Part shown: positions 61,007 through 64,000 of the stretch, in pieces
How the letters are laid out: every line of letters starts with the position of its first letter
Position numbering within the stretch: the first letter of the stretch is position 1
Source of the DNA: Clostridiales bacterium DTU070
GTDB taxonomy: Bacteria; Bacillota; Clostridia; DSM-8532
Length of the DNA stretch: 64,000 bases
Reading direction: 5' to 3'
Assembly (NCBI GenBank): GCA_001513105.1
Contig: LFSH01000072.1
Span: 5,646 to 69,645, forward strand
The notes under the pieces: generated by a model
What the model was told of the DNA's origin: nothing
The model's database searches: none
The model's input: the letters and a program-made list of their open reading frames with translations, nothing else
Position numbers and translations under genes: made by a program

Positions 61007-62440
61007 TTATACTTTTAAAGTCCTGTTGTAAACATAGAAATATTCCTTTGCCGAATTCTTCCATGAGAAATCGGTCCTTAAACCTCTTTTTATCATATCA
61101 AGCCAAAGCCCCGGATTATCCCTGTATACATTAACGGCCCTGCCAAGCGCGTCAATGAAGGCCTTGGGGGTATATTCACTGAAGCTGAATCCATTTCCCT
61201 TTTCCGGATCCCTGTCAATGTCTATTATCGTATCTTTCAAGCCGCCGGTTTCACGCACCACGGGGATTGTTCCGTAACGAAGGCTGATCATCTGGCCGAG
61301 CCCGCATGGTTCAAACCTTGACGGCATAAGAAAAATATCGCTTCCGGCATATATTTTATGTGCAAGCACTTCATTGAACTCTATTCTGACCGATACCCTG
61401 TCGGGGTATTTTTCCATCAGGCGGGTGAAGGTATCTTCAAGATGCGGATCGCCAATTCCCAGTAAAACAAACTGTATTCCCATCGCCATCATTTCTTCAA
61501 AAGTTTCAACAACAAGATCCAGGCCTTTTTGCGAAACAAGGCGGTGCACCACTCCAATTATGGGATCATTATTCACGGGAAGACCAAGTTCTTTCTGGAG
61601 CTCTTTTTTATTCTGCACCTTACCGCTTAAGTTCCTTTCATCGTAAGCATAATAAAGGAAAGCATCATCGGCGGGATTAAACTCGTTATAATCTATGCCG
61701 TTAATTATGCCGAACAGGTCATTCCTCCTGTTCAGAAGAACACCTTCAAGACCTTCCCCATATTCAGGAGTCAGGATTTCCCTTGAGTAAGTCCTGCTTA
61801 CTGTATTTATTTTGTCCGCATACAGAATCCCTGCTTTCAGGAAATTGAACCTGCCGTAAAACTCCACCTTTTCGGGCACGAACAGTTCACCGGGAAGCCC
61901 GAGCAAATCCAGTATCTCTTTGTCGAAATGGCCCTGGTATTCGAGGTTATGAATCGTTAAAACGGTTTTAATGTCCCGGTAAAAAGGATCTTTTTTCTTG
62001 TACTCCTCTTCAAGCAGCAATGCGACAGGTCCTGCATGCCAGTCATTCATATGAATCAGATCGGGTTTGAAACCCGTTGCCTTGCACAAATCAAGGGATG
62101 CCTTGCACAAAAAGGCAAATCTTTCACCGTCGTCATGGTGCATGTATAACCCGTTTCTGTGATAATAGTGGTAGTTATTAACGGTGTAGGTGGTTGCCGC
62201 AGCGTCCTTAACCTGCTTTAAAACACATGTTTCCCGGCGATTGCCCATTTTAACGGGAAAGTCTGTAATGTACACCTGTTCAGCATCTATTTCCCTGTAT
62301 CCGGGCAGGACAACCTGCACATCCATTCCCATATCCGAAAGAACCCCGGGAAGAGATCCTGCTACGTCGGCGAGGCCTCCGGTTTTTGCATAGGGTGCCA
62401 CCTCCGCGGATACGAACAAAATCCTCAGGTCTTTTTTCAT
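61007..62440 (-). CDS. glgA: Glycogen synthase (ADP-glucose)
   Basis: A GT5 glycosyltransferase of 477 residues that elongates alpha-1,4-glucan from ADP-glucose. The ADP-glucose loop KTGGLADV is at 19-26. The second Rossmann domain carries SRFEPCGLGQM and a TGGL motif near the end. The ATG at 62440 follows AGGAGG; the longer frame to 62485 runs into the pnp terminator. No glgC, glgB or glgP are adjacent. It stands between pnp and nth. Confidence 0.95.
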   Translation of the reverse strand: MKKDLRILFVSAEVAPYAKTGGLADVAGSLPGVLSDMGMDVQVVLPGYREIDAEQVYITDFPVKMGNRRETCVLKQVKDAAATTYTVNNYHYYHRNGLYMHHDDGERFAFLCKASLDLCKATGFKPDLIHMNDWHAGPVALLLEEEYKKKDPFYRDIKTVLTIHNLEYQGHFDKEILDLLGLPGELFVPEKVEFYGRFNFLKAGILYADKINTVSRTYSREILTPEYGEGLEGVLLNRRNDLFGIINGIDYNEFNPADDAFLYYAYDERNLSGKVQNKKELQKELGLPVNNDPIIGVVHRLVSQKGLDLVVETFEEMMAMGIQFVLLGIGDPHLEDTFTRLMEKYPDRVSVRIEFNEVLAHKIYAGSDIFLMPSRFEPCGLGQMISLRYGTIPVVRETGGLKDTIIDIDRDPEKGNGFSFSEYTPKAFIDALGRAVNVYRDNPGLWLDMIKRGLRTDFSWKNSAKEYFYVYNRTLKV

Positions 62441-62477
62441 ACTTTTCCTCCTGGCGAAGACATAATAAATTAAATAA

Positions 62478-62503
62478 AAAAACAACCTCTGTTAAGAGGT
62501 TGT
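62478..62503 (-). terminator. Terminator of the polynucleotide phosphorylase gene
   Basis: On the minus strand ACAACCTCT (62503-62495) pairs with AGAGGTTGT (62490-62482), followed by TTTTTT. It separates the polynucleotide phosphorylase gene from glgA. Confidence 0.88.
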
Positions 62504-62511
62504 CTGTTTTT

Positions 62512-64000
62512 TTATTTTTCTATACAATCTTTCAACGAAAGATTTATCCTGCCCTGCTTATCTATTTCTATAACCTTGACGGGTACTTCATCGCCTACCT
62601 TGACCACATCCTCCACTTTGCTTACGCGTTTATGGGCCAGCTTCGAAATGTGTACCATTCCTTCCTTTCCGGGCAGGAACTCAACAAAGGCACCGAAATT
62701 CATGATTCTCGTGACTTTACCCTTGAACTGCTGGCCTACCTGTATATCTCCGGCGATACCCTCTATCATTGCGATTGCTCTCTTTCCGGCTTCCTCATCA
62801 GATGTCGCAACAAATACTTTTCCGTCATCCTCAATATCTATTTTTACACCAGTATCGGCAATAATACGCTGTATTACTTTACCGCCGGGGCCGATAACTT
62901 CGCGGATTTTGTCAATATCTATGGTAGTTGTGAAGACTTTGGGAGCATATGGCGACAACTGCGGCCTTGGCGCGCTTATTGCCTTCAGTATCACGTCGTT
63001 CAGTATCGTAAGCCTTCCCTTGCGTGTTATTTCAAAAGCCTGCCTTATAATTTCATAGGTAAGGCCGTCAACCTTTATATCAACTTGGATGGCAGTAATT
63101 CCGTTCTTTGTTCCTGCCACCTTAAAGTCCATGTCTCCAAAGAAGTCTTCAATCCCCTGGATATCAATGAATGTTATGAATTTATCCGGGTTTTCTTCAT
63201 CTACAACAAGACCTGCCGATATCCCGGCCACAGGTTCCTTTATCGGCACTCCTGCATCCATAAGCGCAAGTGTGCTTCCGCATACGCTTCCCTGTGAAGT
63301 TGAACCGTTTGACATTAAAACTTCGGATACAAGACGGATTGCGTACGGGAACTCGGATTCGGGCGGTATTACGGGTTCAAGGGCACGCTCGGCGAGCGCA
63401 CCGTGACCGATTTCACGTCTTCCCGGGCCGCGGGTCGGTTTTGCCTCTCCCACGCTGAAAGCAGGGAAGTTATAGTGGTGCATGTACCGCTTTGTTTCCT
63501 CTTCATCAACGCCATCCAGCATTTGTACGTCACCGAGCGGGCCAAGGGTAACACTTGTAAGAACCTGCGTCTGACCTCTCTGGAACAGGCCAGAACCGTG
63601 CGTTCTTGGCAAAACGCCGACTTCGGCATGAAGGGGCCTTATGTCCATCAATCCTCTTCCGTCCACACGTTTTCCTTCATACAGCAGTTTTTCGCGTACT
63701 ATCTTCTTCTGAAGTTTATAAAAGGCTTCAGAAATTTGTGTAACTTGTTCAGGATACTTGGGATCGAGAGCCTCGTGAACCTTTTTGGATATTTCCTCCA
63801 CATTCTTTTCACGTTCGCTCTTATCATCATTCATCATTGCCGCAGTCAGTTCTTCCCTGCACATATCAGATACTTCATCATAGATTTCCTGCGGCACTAC
63901 GGCAGGTACATAGGTGAACTTCTCCCTGCCCACTTCCTTTACAATACCGTCTATGAAATCAATAAGACGTTTAATCTCCTCATGGCCTGTCTTGATGGCT
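62512..64000 (-). CDS. pnp: Polynucleotide phosphorylase, 3' part (5' end outside the window)
   Basis: PNPase degrades RNA from the 3' end with phosphate and forms a trimeric ring in the degradosome. About 496 residues are present and the frame stays open to the window edge (AIKTGHEEIKRLIDFIDG upstream of the GTG at 63933), so roughly 200 N-terminal residues are missing. Visible parts are the second RNase PH domain with GHGALAERAL and the KH domain with IGPGGKVIQRI. The S1 domain reads KGKVTRIMNFGAFVEFLPG and ends SLKDCIEK. The GTG at 63933 is internal, not a start. Confidence 0.96.
   Translation of the reverse strand, partial: AIKTGHEEIKRLIDFIDGIVKEVGREKFTYVPAVVPQEIYDEVSDMCREELTAAMMNDDKSEREKNVEEISKKVHEALDPKYPEQVTQISEAFYKLQKKIVREKLLYEGKRVDGRGLMDIRPLHAEVGVLPRTHGSGLFQRGQTQVLTSVTLGPLGDVQMLDGVDEEETKRYMHHYNFPAFSVGEAKPTRGPGRREIGHGALAERALEPVIPPESEFPYAIRLVSEVLMSNGSTSQGSVCGSTLALMDAGVPIKEPVAGISAGLVVDEENPDKFITFIDIQGIEDFFGDMDFKVAGTKNGITAIQVDIKVDGLTYEIIRQAFEITRKGRLTILNDVILKAISAPRPQLSPYAPKVFTTTIDIDKIREVIGPGGKVIQRIIADTGVKIDIEDDGKVFVATSDEEAGKRAIAMIEGIAGDIQVGQQFKGKVTRIMNFGAFVEFLPGKEGMVHISKLAHKRVSKVEDVVKVGDEVPVKVIEIDKQGRINLSLKDCIEK

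Noticed and set aside
62512-63933. A complete PNPase gene starting at GTG 63933
   Set aside because: The frame stays open and keeps PNPase-like sequence upstream to the window edge, and the first RNase PH domain would be missing, so the start lies outside the window.

Overview
The window looks like the chromosome of a low-to-moderate GC, Gram-positive Clostridia member. Several things point this way: a Firmicutes-type division and cell-wall (dcw) cluster with SpoVD- and SpoVE-like proteins, strong GGAGG ribosome sites, frequent GTG/TTG starts, AddAB instead of RecBCD, a DarA-type c-di-AMP receptor, GatCAB amidotransferase genes, and a MurE with the DNPR motif of meso-diaminopimelate enzymes. 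A GH94 disaccharide phosphorylase, a secreted multidomain phosphodiester glycosidase and a bacterial serpin suggest a polysaccharide-degrading relative of Acetivibrio or Thermoclostridium. The genus is an inference.

Layout. 1-4 kb: a multi-hairpin repeat, an MFS transporter, darA, tRNA-Thr(CGT), gltX and a convergent tRNA-Glu(CTC). 4-12.8 kb: addB-addA behind an aldehyde dehydrogenase. 12.9-27.7 kb: the dcw cluster on the minus strand, transcribed mraZ-rsmH-ftsL-spoVD-murE-murF-mraY-ftsW, then murA-ftsQ-sbp-ftsZ. murD and murG are missing from their usual slots. The murG slot holds about 1.1 kb of hairpins, two tiny plus-strand ORFs and the C-terminal remnant of a sigma factor. 27.8-32.9 kb: two M16 peptidase-family genes, lgt and rodA, closed by a terminator just before the mraZ promoter. 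33-37 kb: a membrane protein and gatCAB. GatA has lost its catalytic lysine and several signature residues. 37-43.4 kb: repeat copies, an LCP-family enzyme, a 1120-residue phosphodiester glycosidase with a long leader hairpin, and an alpha/beta hydrolase. 43.4-53.4 kb: serpin lipoprotein, GH94 phosphorylase, HD hydrolase, HTH-methyltransferase, ahcY, an unrecognised AT-rich gene, D-Ala-D-Ala ligase and a small membrane protein. 53.5-64 kb: split ThrE-type exporter, purine nucleoside phosphorylase, argJ, cheW, a gene behind a possible RNA switch, a diguanylate cyclase, nth, glgA and the 3' part of the polynucleotide phosphorylase gene.

How the genes work together. MurA, MurE, MurF, Ddl and MraY make the peptidoglycan precursor. 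The SEDS proteins FtsW and RodA and the penicillin-binding protein SpoVD polymerise and cross-link it. FtsZ, FtsQ/DivIB, FtsL and Sbp serve the division machine. MraZ probably controls its own operon through three boxes exactly 10 bp apart.

Most worth following up: (i) the amidase-dead-looking GatA; (ii) a dispersed repeat whose hairpins are conserved while the loops vary; (iii) the ACAAAAG heptamer array plus hairpin between rsmH and ftsL; (iv) the replaced murG slot; (v) two leader structures, one before the phosphodiester glycosidase gene and one with mutually exclusive pairings before the gene at 57682. Promoters and terminators were found by eye, and nothing here has been tested by a database search.
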